From Macrothele yani (lineage: Eukaryota; Arthropoda; Arachnida; Araneae; Macrothelidae), in contig CM076997.1 of the NCBI GenBank assembly GCA_039090855.1, positions 165,322,709-165,386,708 on the forward strand: 64,000 nucleotides of DNA, written 5' to 3'. Under the pieces are notes generated by a model. That model searched no databases. It was not told the DNA's origin and was given only the letters and a program-made list of their open reading frames with translations. Positions 32,511-45,063 of the stretch are shown in pieces. The first letter of the stretch is position 1; the number at the start of each line of letters is the position of its first letter. The translations under genes and the position numbers were made by a program.

Positions 32511-32551
<41 letters not shown>
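32428..32551. repeat. Compound pyrimidine microsatellite (TCTG, CTGC, CT)
   Basis: TCTG runs, a CCTG/CTTC section, TCTG/TCTC mixtures, and a terminal CT run. Typical compound slippage tract. Confidence 0.95.
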
Positions 32552-32615
32552 TTAAAGGATATATTATTCGATAATTGCCAAAGTTAATATATTTAGGCTA
32601 ACATTCAACTAAATA

Positions 32616-33967
32616 CACAGCCTGGCAGAGAAAATGCCACACTATGAAGGAATCCTCGAAAACAGACCAAACTCACAAAGATAGCAAAGTACGTCCTAAA
32701 CAAATCATTTAATTGTCACCTACAGACTAAGTTCCAGTGGCCGAATATACAGGATGATCAATAAGGAGTGTGGCCCCCATTTTGGGCGATAGAGCGTTGA
32801 ATCCGACGTGACATCGAGGCAATGAGTTGTCCAGATAGGGTCCTGGGATATCGTTTACCATGTGGCGTTGATCCGAGTCCACAGTTCATCTTCATTTTGC
32901 GGGGTGGGAGGTCACTCAACTGACGTCGAATCGTGTCCCACATATTCTCGATGGGTGAGAGGTCGAGGAATCGTTCTGGCCATAGAAGAATCCGCACACC
33001 GTGTAAAGCATTCAGGCTGACACGAGCGGTAGGCGGCAGGGCGTTATCTTGTTGAAAAACGGCGTTTGGTATGCCCTGAAGACATGATAGTGTCACGAGC
33101 TGCAGCACCTCGGCAATATAGCGGCGTGCCGTCAGTGTGCCCTTTATGCGTAGCAGCGGTGAGAGGCTGTTGGTGCTGATAGCACCCACACTACGATTCC
33201 ACGCTGCCGTTCCGTGTGGCGCTACACAATGGCGGAGGAATCCGCCTGTTGGCCACTTCGTCTGCAGATTCTCACACGGCGATCATCCCTGGTGACACAG
33301 AACCGCGATTCGTAGCTGAACACCACACCATTCCATTCCATTCGGCACCTCACGCAGCTCTAAAGCAACACCAAGCCAAGCGGTGACAATTATGGCTCGC
33401 TGTAAAGGGTAGCCATTGCAACAGACGGCTGGACAACAAATCAGACTCAACCAATCGGCGCGACAGTGCTCACGTCGATATCGAAGCACCCAAGCCTCCC
33501 CGTACACTCCGCAAAATATCCCCCGTTGTGGCCTGTTGGCCCGCTATGGCATGAAATCGGATGCGACGATCGGTGCGCTCGAAAATTAGTCTCCCTGCTC
33601 CGGTTCTCCTACGACGTTCACAGATCCATCTTGAGACCACTGTCTTCGAATGTGACCGACGGTTGTGGTATCTCTCGTGAACTCATCCGTTTGACGAAAT
33701 CGCGTACGATGGCGTCTTAACGGCATTGGCACCTCTTGTTCGTTCTGTAGACACGGTTACAGCAGAACCACTCACTTTTCGCGGCCGTGACGACATCTCG
33801 ACTGATGGCCTCACGGTCTGGTTGTTCGCTTAATTCCCGCGAGCCGTTTGTGCGATTGGCCTGCAAATGCAATCACTTGCATTACCTTTACGTGTGCACG
33901 CACCCTGCAGTTTGCATAGCGCTGCGTTGACGTCCTCGTGGTGTGGCATTCTCTCTGTCAGGCAGTG
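32616..33967 (-). mobile_element. Tc1-like DNA transposon with short D-E spacing
   Basis: A 1352-bp element. Ends CACAGCCTGGCAGAGAAAATG and, in complement, CACTGCCTGACAGAGAGAATG; TA at 32614-32615 and 33968-33969. The minus-strand transposase C-terminal block (33189-32758) reads FQQDNALPPTARVSLNAL then LDLSPIENMWDTI, giving 32 residues between the second Asp and the Glu. The first site near 33300 is FSYESRF, where FSDES is expected, so the first Asp is Tyr. The protein ends GGHTPY, like the 9431-10714 relative. Frames are broken upstream of 33190. Confidence 0.94.
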
Positions 33968-34249
33968 TATATTAAAAAATCTCTCATTTAATTATTTAAT
34001 ACTTATAATCTGAAAAAATATAATAGAAAATAAAAATAATACAAATTAATATATCACCAGCCGGGGCCAGGCTAAATAATACCAGCAATTGACAGGCCTG
34101 GGCCAGTGTGTAACATCAGAAAAAGGCCGGGACTTAAACGCACAGGCTTGAGTCTGGCCGGGATCACGAAATAAACTTAGTACACTCCTCTAATGTACAC
34201 TACTTCTATTTCTATAGAAATGGATTGAAACATTTTTTCGGAATTGGTT

Positions 34250-37200
34250 TCTAGTAAGAGTGACCATGATTTCTCAAGTTATATGCTAAGGTCAGGTGAT
34301 GCGTAACATCACAGCCTCTCCTTGACAAATGTCAACCCCACCTTCTCGTGGTGCATCCTGTTCCCACTAAAGGGGCTCTAACGACCGCCCATAGCGGTAT
34401 AACTATACCATCGGGATTAGAGGAAATTCTATCCCACACTCAATAACCGGCTTGGCCAGCGTGGTGAGTTATGGCCAAACCCCTCCAAATGATTACACAA
34501 CTTAAATCTTGGCCCTCAGTCTCCGGAAGCTGGAATGTACCTGGCCAAGGCAGCGGCCAGTGCGACATGAAGGCAGAGGGTGCTAAGAATCCCCGGAGGA
34601 CCGGACTAGGCTGCCATCTGATGCTGACCTTGGCTACTTACAATGGACGCTCCCTATCTTCTGATTCAAGGCTTCTTGAATTGGAAAAGGAACTACAAAG
34701 GATCAAGTGGGACATCGTGGGGCTAAGTGAGGTAAGGAGAAAAGGAGAAGATCTCATCGAACTGAAAAGTGGACATCTCTTCTACTATCGTGGGACAGAT
34801 ACTGGCAGAACTAGTGGTGTTGGATTTATAATAAACAAGAAACTGAAGGATAAAGTTGTAGAAGTTGAAAGTTCCTCTGACAGAGCTGCACGACTTGTTA
34901 TCCAAATCTCTAAAAGATACCAGGCTCAGATTATTCAAACTTATGCACCCACCACAAGTCATCCTGAAGAAGAAATTGAAGAATTTTATGAGGAAATTTG
35001 TCATCTAAATAATAAAGGTAAGCAGCACTTGAAAATAATTATGAAAGATTTCAATGCAAAAATAGGGCAATGGCAACAGAATGAAACTTCAGTAGGTAAA
35101 TTCGGTCATGGCAACAGAAACCAGCGTGGAAATACTCTCGTTGAGTTTGCTGAGGCAGAAGGGTTTTTCATCTTGAACTCCTTCTTCAAGAAAAAGCCAC
35201 ACAGGAAATGGACATGGAGACATCCAAATGGGACGACAAGTGAAATTGATTTTATTATGTGTAACAAAAAATTCGTCATAGAAGACTGCAGTGTGCTAAA
35301 CAAGTTCAACACAGGTAGTGACCATAGATTGGTGAGATGTAAGATGCACCTCAACACTAAACTTGAACGTGGCAAGCTCATAAGACAAACAAAATCTATT
35401 GATATAACCAACCTTAAAAAACACCATAATACCTTCAAGTTAGAACTGAAGAACAGGTTCTCTGCTTTAGAAGGCCTAACATCGGAAGAAGTGGACATCT
35501 CTGAAGTTAACAGAAAAGTAACCAAAGCTCTTATGGAAACAGCAATAAAATTAGCTGGGTCTAAGAACAAGTTGCATGTGAACAAATTATCAGGAAAAAC
35601 CAAAATGTTGATGCAAAAAAGAAGAGAGATGAGGACAACTAAAGAAGATGTGACTTCCAAAGTGGAATATATAGAGCTATGCAAGACAGTAAGAAAAAGT
35701 ATCACTGAAGACGTAAGGAAATTCAACTGTGAACTAGTGAGGAAAGCAATTGAAAACAACCAAAGCCTAAAGATAGCAAAGGGACATCTCAGTAAAGGAA
35801 GAAAACAGATTATGGCACTGAGAAAAGAAGATGGTTCTGTAACAAGAAATAGAGGCGAAATTTTGACAAGAGTGAAAGATTTCTACTCCAAATTATATGA
35901 AAGGGATGATACATGCACTCCAGACATCATGAAAGATACCAGTACCAGAGTTCCTCCAGTCCTTCCAGCAGAAGTTGCACATGCAATCAAGAACATGAAG
36001 CGAGGAAAAGCTCCAGGAGAAGATGGAATTACTGTAGACATCATAGAAGAAGCAAGTGGAGAAATCGAAACAGTACTCGCCCAAATTTTCACTCGATGCC
36101 TTAATGAAGGGAAGATTCCTGAGGATTGGAACACCGCTACAATAATCCTGCTACATAAGAAAGGTGACATTGAGGATCTCGGAAACTACAGACCTATCAG
36201 CCTCCTATCAGTAGTTTATAAAATCTTCACTAAAGTTCTTTCACACCGCTTGAAGGTAACACTGGACATGGCTCAACCGAGAGAACAAGCTGGATTCAGG
36301 AGTGGCTACAGCACAATAAATCATATCCACGTGCTGAGAGAACTAATTGAAAGAGCGAGGGAATATGAACTTCCATTGTGCATGGCTTTTATCGATTATG
36401 AAAAAGCCTTTGATTCGGTGAAACCATCAGCAGTTACAATGGCTCTGAAAACCTGCGGTATTGAAGATGCATACATTAATATTATTAATAACATCTATGA
36501 AAATGCAAGTGCAAAGATTAGGCTGTTTGAAAATACAACACACGTAAAAATTGGAAAGGGAGTGAGACAAGGTGACACCATATCTCCGAAGCTCTTTAAT
36601 GCCACATTAGAGGGTGTTTTTCAGTCGCTGAGCTGGGAAAACAAGGGGATAAAGATTAATGGAGATTATCTAACCCACCTTCGTTTTGCTGATGACGTAG
36701 TCATTTTTGCAACAACCCCATCAGAGCTGCAGAGTATGATCCAGGAACTTGCTGACAAGAGTAAAGAAGTGGGATTAAAAATGAACTTTCAGAAGACAAA
36801 AGTGATGTTCAATGCTTTTACAAGAAATGAAGATTTATCGATTGATGGAGAAAAGCTGGAGATAACAGGCACGTACGTTTATCTTGGACAGCAGATATCA
36901 AGTGAGGGTCACATTGATGAAGAAATTAATCGGCGTACAAAACTTGCCTGGAGAGCTTTTGGAAGAAACAGCATTATTTTCAAGAGCAATATGCCATTAA
37001 GTCTTAAAAGAAAAGTGTTTGATCAATGCATCCTTCCAGTGCTTACGTATGGTGCAGAGACGTGGACCTTAACTAAAAGAGACATACAAAGGCTGCAAAC
37101 AACTCAAAGCAGCATGGAGAGGTGAATGCTTGGTGTCACCAGGAGAGATAAGAAGAGGAACTCGTGGATCCGAAAAATGACAAGAGTGGAAGACATCATG

Positions 37201-37467
37201 ATCAGAGTTAAATCCCTGAAATGGCAATGGGCTGGACATACTGCCAGAAGGACAGATCATCGATGGACAGCCGAAATTTTAGATTGGATTCCAAGGGACA
37301 GGAAAAGACCCAGAAGAAGACCACATGGGAGATGGGTGGATGAAATTCAAAAGTATGCAGGGATGACATGGAGGAGACTGGCACAAGACAGACCGTTGTG
37401 GAGGAAACTTGGGGAGACCTTCGTCCAGCAGTGGATTGATAATGGTTGACAATGATGATGATGATGC
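34250..37467 (+). mobile_element. Near full-length RTE-type non-LTR retrotransposon
   Basis: One long ORF (34471-37449) is preceded by a GC-richer leader and followed within 20 bp by an (ATG)n/(GAT)n tail ending near 37467. A microsatellite tail and a single endonuclease-RT ORF are typical of the RTE/BovB clade. A truncated relative lies at 16165-17212. The 5' boundary is a guess from the change in base composition; no target duplication was found. Confidence 0.88.
34471..37449 (+). pseudogene. RTE endonuclease-reverse transcriptase, one in-frame stop
   Basis: The frame runs from ATG 34471 for 884 codons to TGA 37123-37125 and then continues open for 107 codons to TGA 37447-37449. It would encode 992 residues, a normal length for RTE. 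Domains: an AP-endonuclease-like domain at about residues 51-290 (start LATYNGRSL, LSEVRRKGE, a DFNA motif preceded by Lys instead of the usual Gly, SDHR at 283-286), then a linker with coiled Lys/Glu-rich segments. The reverse transcriptase spans about 490-760 (NYRPISLL, FIDYEKAFDSV near 640, RQGDTISPKLFN, FADD at 739-742 with both catalytic Asp). A basic C-terminus has RPRRRPHGRW. The stop replaces a Cys codon: the copy at 16165-17212 has TGC. All catalytic residues that I can name are present. Confidence 0.93.
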
Positions 37468-37506
37468 TTATGGAATTTATGTACTTATTCATGATAACAT
37501 AAAATA

Positions 37507-38781
37507 CATTAGATGTACAAATGCGTTTTAAAGCGTTTTCTGTGTGACGTATACCGCTAATTTATATATCCGACATTCCCCCACGTTTCTGTCACGTGAC
37601 CATAACTGGTCCAGAGTATAAATTGTGACACAAAAGTTTGCCCAACAGTCAAATGCACATGCACATCGGCGGTTAAAAATGGTAAGCGATACTGCATCTA
37701 TTCGACACTGCATTCGTTAAGAATTCCAACAAGGAAACTGTGATGCAAAAGCATGTGCATCCATTTGGTCTGTTCTGGAGAAGGATATTATATCAAAAAG
37801 CATGAGTGAGTTTTGGTTTAACCGGTTTAAAGCAGGTGATTTTGATGTTAGCGAAGGAGAACTTAGCGGCGCCACGCAGAAAGTTGCACATGAGAAACTG
37901 CAAACATTGCTGGATGAAAATTCGTCTTAAACGCAAAACGAACTAGTAAAGCAATTGCGGGTAACTCAACAAATAGTTTTCAAACGTTTACGCGCAATGG
38001 GAAAGATTCAGAAGGAAGGAAAATTGTTGCACATGACCTGAGCCAGAGAAACAAGGATGAGCGTGTCATGAAGTGTTTGAATCTGTTCAATAAACAACAC
38101 AGAAAATCTTTCCTGTGGAAAATCGTTACGGGTGATGAAAAGTGATAATGGTACAACAATCCCAAATGCAAAAAACACTGGGTGGACCCCAGTGAAGCAA
38201 CGACTTCGACACCGAAACGTAATGTTCATTCCAAAAAATGTTCTGCTGTGTATCTGGAGGGATATGAATGGTGGGCTCCATTATGAACTATTGGAGCAGA
38301 GTTAGACTGTTACTACTGGTCGCTACAAGCAACAATTTCTGCGATTGAATCAGGAAATCTGTCGGAAACGTCCATTCAAAAGCAAAGGATTGCGTCCTCT
38401 GAAATTACTGCACGACAACGTTAGGCCGCATGCCGAGAAATCGGTCAAGAAAACGTTATTGACGCTTGGCTGGTAGGTTTTGGAGCACCCGGCGTATAGT
38501 TGCGAAATAGCCCCTTCAGACTATCACTTGTTCCGATCGATGCAACATAGTTTGTCTGCTGTACGGTTCCGGACATGCGATGAAGTGCAAAAATGGGTTG
38601 ACGACTTCATCGTGACACACGGCGAAGTATTCTTCACGGCTGGAATCTATCAGCTGCCCGACTGATGGCGGAAGGTGATAGATAATGACAGCGCATATTT
38701 TGAGTCGTAAAGTGTTGTTCTTTTTTCTCAAATTGCATGTTGCCTTCTCTTAAAAAGCTTTAAAACTTACTTCTACACTAA
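37507..38781 (+). mobile_element. Mariner (DD34D) transposon, inactive
   Basis: Ends ATTAGATGTACAAATGCGTTTT and, in complement, ATTAGTGTAGAAGTAAGTTTT, next to TA dinucleotides; about 1.27 kb. Transposase from about 37679. The N-terminal HTH (EFQQGNCDAKACASI) leads on to LLDENSS followed by a stop near 37930. Later motifs are VTGDEK near 38130 (first Asp, followed by stops), LHDNVRPHAEKSVKK near 38412 (second Asp), and APSDYHLFRSM near 38515 (third Asp). The spacing is 34 residues. All three Asp are kept, but several stops and frameshifts inactivate it. The end motif resembles the mauritiana group; this is inference. Confidence 0.9.
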
Positions 38782-38785
38782 TATA

Positions 38786-40190
38786 ATCACGGACAATGAA
38801 ATTTGCGCACCAAGAAGGAAACATCAGATTGAACTGAAATGTTAAGGACGTAATGATACAGATGAATGATACACATGATGGCTAAAACAGTGCTGCAGGA
38901 CAATTGCAAAGGGATCTGTGGCACTCGGTCCGGGAATCTTCAATAGTGGTTCGCACCACCTCGTGCGGCGATACATGCTGCAATACGGTCCGGCATGGAA
39001 GCGAACAGACGTCTCATGTTGTCCTGCGGCAGACAGGCCCACATGTGTTGGACGGTGTGCTCAAAATCCCGGATAGTGCGGCATGTCGGCAGCCAGCGTT
39101 TAAACTGGTCCCACACATTCTCGATAGGGGACATGTCTGGGGAGCGGGCAATCCATGAAAGTGTCTGGACATGACGTAGGCAATCCGGGGTACCCAGAGC
39201 CGTGTGCGTATGCCAGCATTATCCTGCTGGTATAGCGCACCTGGAATCCCGGCCAGGAATGGGAGCACATGGGGATCCATTCCTGGCCGGGCTGGCCCGT
39301 CAATTATCCACATACCACTAGTAGAGCTGATCGGCTATTGTAGGCAATGGCTTCCCAGACTATAATGCTTGCAGTGGAGTAGGTGTGCGCTCGATAGCTA
39401 GGTAGAAATTGTGCCGTTGACCCGGGGGACTTTTACAACCGGACACGATGATCATCTGTTCCTGAAACGTAGCGGCAATCATCGCTAAACACCATAGTCG
39501 TCAGTCTGTGGCGTTACACGTTGCTCTTGTGAGGTATCACTGCGCACGGAGCCGGCGATGTTCCGGTGTTAATGGTAGTACACGTAAGGGGCGATGGGAT
39601 CGCAGATTCGCTTCTTCGAGGCGTCAGCAAATGGTTCGTGGGCATACAGGAGCCGCTACATCTGCCTGAAAAGTTGACCGGGTCCTCGTGGGAACCGTTC
39701 GTGCCTGGCGCACGATCCGTTGATAGAATCTACCGGTGGTCCTCTTTGTCCGTCACAAGCCGCTTCGCCGTGTGGAAGTGACGTCACGTGTCCACTGATC
39801 CCAACGCAGTCGGACAGTATGGTCCGATCGACCCGTGTGGCGGGCTATACGGTGCGCCGACTGCCCTGCGATTTTCAGCCCGATGATGATCAGGTCTATC
39901 TCAAAGTCCGTAAGTGGCGTAAGTCGACGTGTCTGGTGTCTACCCGGCATGCGTGTCATTCTGTACTCTTGCTTGCGTCGGTCGGTGCTTTTCGCTTTCA
40001 TGAGGTATCGACTACACGCCGGTTTATACGGCTGTCGGTTCGTGCTTGGAACGCCACCACAGGGCATGCGGTCATGCGCACTCGCATTAAACGTGGATCA
40101 TTTGCATATCAGCATGCATTCTAGGTATTTACAAAGTTTCACGGTTGTAGCATGTTTTCTTCTAGGTGCGCCAATTTCATTGTCCGTGAG
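38786..40190 (-). mobile_element. Tc1-like DNA transposon abutting the mariner
   Basis: About 1405 bp. Ends ATCACGGACAATGAAATTTG and, in complement, CTCACGGACAATGAAATTGG; TA at 38784-38785 and 40191-40192. The minus-strand transposase has an N-terminal HTH (LTDFEIDLIIIGLKIAGQSA, 40067-39753). The catalytic sites are FSDDCRY near 39488, YQQDNAGIRTRLW near 39225 and SPIENVWDQFKRW near 39125, so the triad is visible. Frame breaks occur between all three. The C-terminus ends GGANHY. Confidence 0.93.
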
Positions 40191-40197
40191 TATACAT

Positions 40198-42330
40198 CAG
40201 TGGTTCTCAAACTGTGGTACACGTGCCCCCAGGGATATGCGCACGGCTTTCATGTGCTACGCTAGCAGCTCTCAAGAAAAAATTGGTAAAATGACGAAAA
40301 CCAAACGTGGCGAAGAATTTTTGATGCAACTGAGAGAAAATTTCTTCTTTGATTACCTAACAAACTTGTTTACCAATTTTGCCAAACCCTTATTTTCGCT
40401 TCGAAGCATAATTAATTATATTTCTTTATGTTTCTAGGACTTGTTCTCTTAATAATTTTAAAGTATCGAATATAACCGCAACAATTTACTTTTTCCCAAA
40501 GTAAACCAGCTAACCACAACAGTTTGAGTACATACACACGATCACTTTCTGTTTCTCCCCAGTGTCTTTATTGACGAGTTGGTTTGCATCAGTGTTGTCG
40601 GTTACACGTGTTGAAAGTATAGGTGCGAGTTTACGTAGAATTTGTTTTGTATTTTCTGTAGCCTTAACATGCCTTTTTTTAAACTTTTCTCCTATTGTTC
40701 AAGATGGATATGTGACTAATTAAACAAGCCCAGCCTGTTTAAAAGCAATGACTCATCGAAAAGTGACTCTACCTCTGTAGGAGATGAGAATATTAAAAAT
40801 GTTTCTGAGCCTACGGAAGCTGAATCTTTTTGTCTTTTGGATTTTCTTACGCAGGACGTGAGTTAGAACCTGCACTTCCATGTGTTATTTGTGATGAGAC
40901 ACTTTCCAACAATGCAATGAAGCTATCTTTACTAAAGAGGCATTTTCGTACACAATATGAAATCGTGAAAAGTAATCCACTTGATGTTTAATGAAAAGTA
41001 ATCCATTTGATGTTTTCTGAAAAGTAATCCATTTGATGTTTCCTGAAAAGTAATTCACCTGATAAACAAAAGAATTGCCTCTTTTTCATCTCTGAATATG
41101 AAGGTTCTTGAAAGGTCATTCAAAAATCAATTTAAAAATACTACCCTATCTGTGACAGAAGACATTTTGTTCGGTATGGAGCTCTGAGATGGGAAATGGA
41201 ACAGGAAGTATTTGACACTCTTGGCTTTGTAACTCAGCATGGCGCAGAAGTTCTTTACAGAGTGAACTGGCGGTGCACGGCATATGACTGGCAAGTATAG
41301 TGGTGTGGTTTCCCAGATCAAGAAATTTTCTCCACAAGCAAAATTCGCCTACAGTAGTCTTAACAGGGAGGATCTTGTTGCAAGGAAATGTCCAAAACGT
41401 ATGCAAATAGTATTGACAGAAGCAGTGAAGTGACTTAATTTAGTAACATTAAAAGCGAGAAATTCCAGAGTTTTTGCAATCTTATTTGAAGAAATAGATA
41501 ACGAGCACATAAATATCTCTTCTACACCGAGGTAAAGTAGCTTTCCAAAGGGTCTTGCTCGTTTGTATGAATTCAGACAAGAAGTTCAATTATTTCTGTC
41601 TGACAGCAAATGTGCGTTTAGTAACAGATTTACAGATGAGCAGTGGCTGTGCAGGCTAGCTTTCATGGCAGACATCTTCTAGCTGCTGAATAAGCCGTAT
41701 AAAAAACTGCAGGTTAAACACACAAAACCATTCATGGCTCATGACAAAATTAAAGCTAGAAAAAGAAACGTCAATTTGCAACAAAAGGAGCTGTGAGTGG
41801 AAAACTGTCATTCTTTCCGTTCTTATAAAATTTCGTAGAAGAAAATGAACTTGAGCTTCATGGTTCTGAAACTACATAAAAAGGGCATTCTCTGGGTTTG
41901 ACTGAATACTTTGGCAAATATTTTTCTGGAAATTTAGGCAGCGAGTTTTGGATGCGATACCCCTTTTTCTGCAGTGAAAGACTCCAGTCTGCCAGACTTC
42001 ATTTCAGCGAAATAAATGGAAGAAATTATTGATTTGTTCTGTGATGAAACCTTCAAGTCCAACTACAAAAGAACAACTTCGACAGACTTTAGATTACAGA
42101 CACTGAACCAGTTTCCTCATATCGCTGACGTTGCCATCAAGTTTGTGAGGCATTTCTCAACAACGCATCTTTGTGAAAGTGGTATTTCATCCATAGTGTT
42201 TGTACAAAATAAATACTGCAATTGGCTACATTTGGAACACCGCTTGAAAGCTTCAAATTGACAGCCAGACAACAGAAAGCTAGTTGAAGCCGTGCAGATA
42301 CAGCCCTCTCACAGAAAAACTTTGAAGATT
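40198..42330 (+). pseudogene. hAT-superfamily transposase relic with BED zinc finger (ZBED5-like)
   Basis: It starts with a hAT-type terminus CAGTGGTTCTCAAACTGTGG. The ORF relic begins near 40671. A BED-finger segment reads PCVICDETLSNNAMK then KRHF near 40880-40950. Later blocks are typical of the ZBED5/SCAND3-like hAT lineage: FRQEVQLFLSDSKCAF and FTDEQWLCRLAFMADIF (41570-41680). Next come AHDKIKARKRNVN and finally FSTTHLCESGISSIVFVQNKYCNWL (hAT C-terminal dimerisation region, 42150-42230) and PDNRKLVEAVQIQPSH. About ten stops break it. A 26-bp tandem repeat lies inside the BED region. No right terminus was found, so the end is set by coding similarity. Confidence 0.85.
40967..41070. repeat. 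26-bp tandem repeat, four units, inside the hAT BED region
   Basis: GAAAAGTAAT starts units at 40967, 40993, 41019 and 41045, exactly 26 bp apart; each continues CCATTTGATGTTT-like. The three extra units add 78 bp, a multiple of three, but bring in stop codons. Confidence 0.93.
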
Positions 42331-42689
42331 CATAATCACTCAACTTCAGAATTAGGATTAAAAACTTTTGGTTTGAAAAATTTGTGTTCGGGTTTATTCT
42401 TTGTTTCTTATTTTTCAACGAATTCTAGAAAATAATGCATAGAACTTTCCTACCGACTTTTTACAATAAAATGTGGACTTTTATTTTATTTCTTTTAAAT
42501 GATAATACCACTTTCCAGTAAGAAAGTTACGGCAAAAGAAATATTCTTTAAATAGCTTTGTCACATGAAATATTTTTATCACAGATATTTTTTTTTAACA
42601 GACCAAAAACTACCTCAATATTTTGTCAGGCAGTGAAACAATTGTTTTTAAAATCTGTCATTTGGGGAAATTTTATCGTGGATACATTA

Positions 42690-43125
42690 GACTTTTAATC
42701 ATGACCAAGGGATAGCTATCTAAAAAAATTTGAGAACAGTGCCCGCTGTGTGCATACATTCAAGATGCTAAAGGAAGCTATCAGAACGAAAAGACGTGAC
42801 ATTCCACTTGATATTGTTGTTTTACACCATGATAACGCACGTTCCAACACCTCAAATAGAGACTTCACAGGCTATTTCCAAAATGTGGTGGGTAGCGATG
42901 CTCCAACCCTCCTACAGTCCTGCTTTGGCTCCCTCAGATTTTCTCTGATTGTACCTTCTGAAAAGCGCCCTTCGTGGGGAAAGGTTCAACGATATGACAG
43001 ACGTTAAACTAGCTGTGAACTCATGGGTGAAACGACAGCTGAGGAATTTTTCCAAAATGGATTTTACCAATGGCTTCACAGATGGCGATAATGTTTAGAA
43101 AGTGATGGACAATGCTTTTTATTGA
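42690..43125 (+). pseudogene. 3' fragment of a mariner-like transposase
   Basis: Motifs in order: LKEAIRTKRRDIPLDIVVLHHDNARSN (second Asp, 42765-42855). In another frame come APSDF (third Asp, near 42940), then RGERFNDMTDVKLAVNSWVK and RQLRNF (42970-43050), and a C-terminal VMDNAFY before a stop near 43122. N-terminal half absent. It is a different mariner lineage from the two complete copies, judged by the C-terminal sequence. Confidence 0.8.
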
Positions 43126-43129
43126 GGAC

Positions 43130-45060
43130 ATACATTCTAGGAATGGCGTTCATGTCTGTTTTATTATTTTACAACCCAAAACTAGTTACTCATACAAGAA
43201 AATCATCTCCGTTCCGTCTTTCACATTGAAATCAAATAAGCATGCTAAACTGATTTAACTAGCTGAATAAAACGAAGAGTTAGAAGCAATAGAATAATGA
43301 TTTCAATGATGAAAACTTTCTTACGTGTGTGTTTACTCATCATTCTTAGCTTCATTCATCATTTCGTAGATGATTTGTGGTTGTATTCGTGACATTGCCA
43401 TCACTTGTTGTTTCATTCATGAACTTGACTACACAGTTCTTCCTTTCATTCATAATAAGTATGGCTGTATTTAATTTTCCTCACCTTTCACCGATGAAAG
43501 AAACAATGTTGAATTCCATCTATGTGTTTCGAGTGGTAGAAAAATTACGCACGTCATTTGCATAAAATCTCTTTAAAAAGAAAATAGGTTTAAATAAATA
43601 ATTATTTTATAATAAAATTTGTAAATTAGAATTTTTTCAGACGTATAGTATCCGTTAACTAAACAATATTTATTAAATCTCTTTAGGATTTCATATGAAA
43701 AACTTAAGTAACCTGCAGCATTTGAAGAAATGTCAAAGTAGAACGTAACGCACTAAATTGAAAAACTAGCAAAAACTGAATAGGTTTTGTAAATGTGAAT
43801 ATTGTTGGCTTTGCTTTATAAATGTCTGAATTTGTTGTTTACTAGATGCAGTATTTTGCTAACTCCTTACATGCGTCATACCTCCAAAATCCGTTAGTTC
43901 TGTTAAAAAATATTAGGAGTTTCATCTTTCCACCGGTTTTCAAAGTTTCGTTTTATTTAAGACAAGTGGAAGATAACGTGACTCTTATTTTCTCTTAGCT
44001 TCATGTCTTTTTTTATTGCTCCTGGTCTTATAAAAAGATCCCGAATCTGACACTATTTACGACTATCGGCATGTGTCGGTCTCCGGGCATCATTTTTGAT
44101 TTCTGAAGACATTTCATAAAGTTTCGCAATAGATTCGTTTATTTATCAGTTCCATTACCGGAGAATCGTTTTACTTTTGGAGCACTTATCACTTCTCTTT
44201 AAGATGTGCGCGCTTTCCGCTTTTATCATTCTTACCGGAAAGACGTTACTTTTCGCTTTACATAATTGCCCATTTCTACGCAACCTGACGACATCTTCAA
44301 CTCACGCTTATTTTTCGCGAGACGTGCATACATTTAGTTCCGGTGAGTAAATCAGTTCGCTCCGGAGGACTAACACCATTTCGCGTTAAAACAGTTAACT
44401 GCATCGATTGTAAGCTTCGGAAAGTAGGCCAGTGTCATTAGGTTGTTTTAGTGTGCTTTGCATTGCTTGAAGCAAAAGGAATGATGAAAGTTTCTCCAAC
44501 TGCTTTATGTACGGAGAAAACGGAGACAATTTGCAAATGGACGAGGACGCCATAGTGGCCCAAAGTGCAGGTCACAGAGCGATTTGGAGGCCGGCCAGAG
44601 TAGCTTTGTTATCATCAAGGATTGCGTCCAAAGCAGCTCATTAGGGGGAAAGGAGCTAATTAGACAGAAATGTTTCTTCCATGTTACCGCTAGACGCCAT
44701 TCCAGATTTCCCAAACCCTACACTTCAGATGCGCTGTTCAGATGGGCGTATTTAAATAATGATCCTCGGAATTAAAAATTAAGTTCTGTTTTGGTTTCTC
44801 TAAAAATTCTTTTTGCAAGATGTTATTTCCAGCTAGCTTAAAACTAATGCGTATATTGAAGAGCATCTTCTATCATCCTCTGTGCTCATGAATTTCCAAC
44901 TTCGATATTTTGCTGTGGCACTATTATTCTTACAGTTACGACGATTTGTGCTGCAGACATATCTCCTTTGGGGATATCTTAATGTCATTCCATTTCTTTT
45001 AATTAACTGTAACACATCCTCTTTCAAGTCATACATTAAACTGCAAATGCATCACTTACT
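43130..45060. other. Unassigned region
   Basis: About 1.9 kb without recognisable domain, terminal repeat or tandem structure. Frames are short and unrecognised. Confidence 0.4.
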
Positions 45061-45063
45061 CTA

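Noticed and set aside
32428..32551. CRISPR-like or regulatory repeat array
   Set aside because: It is a slippage-type compound microsatellite without spacers.
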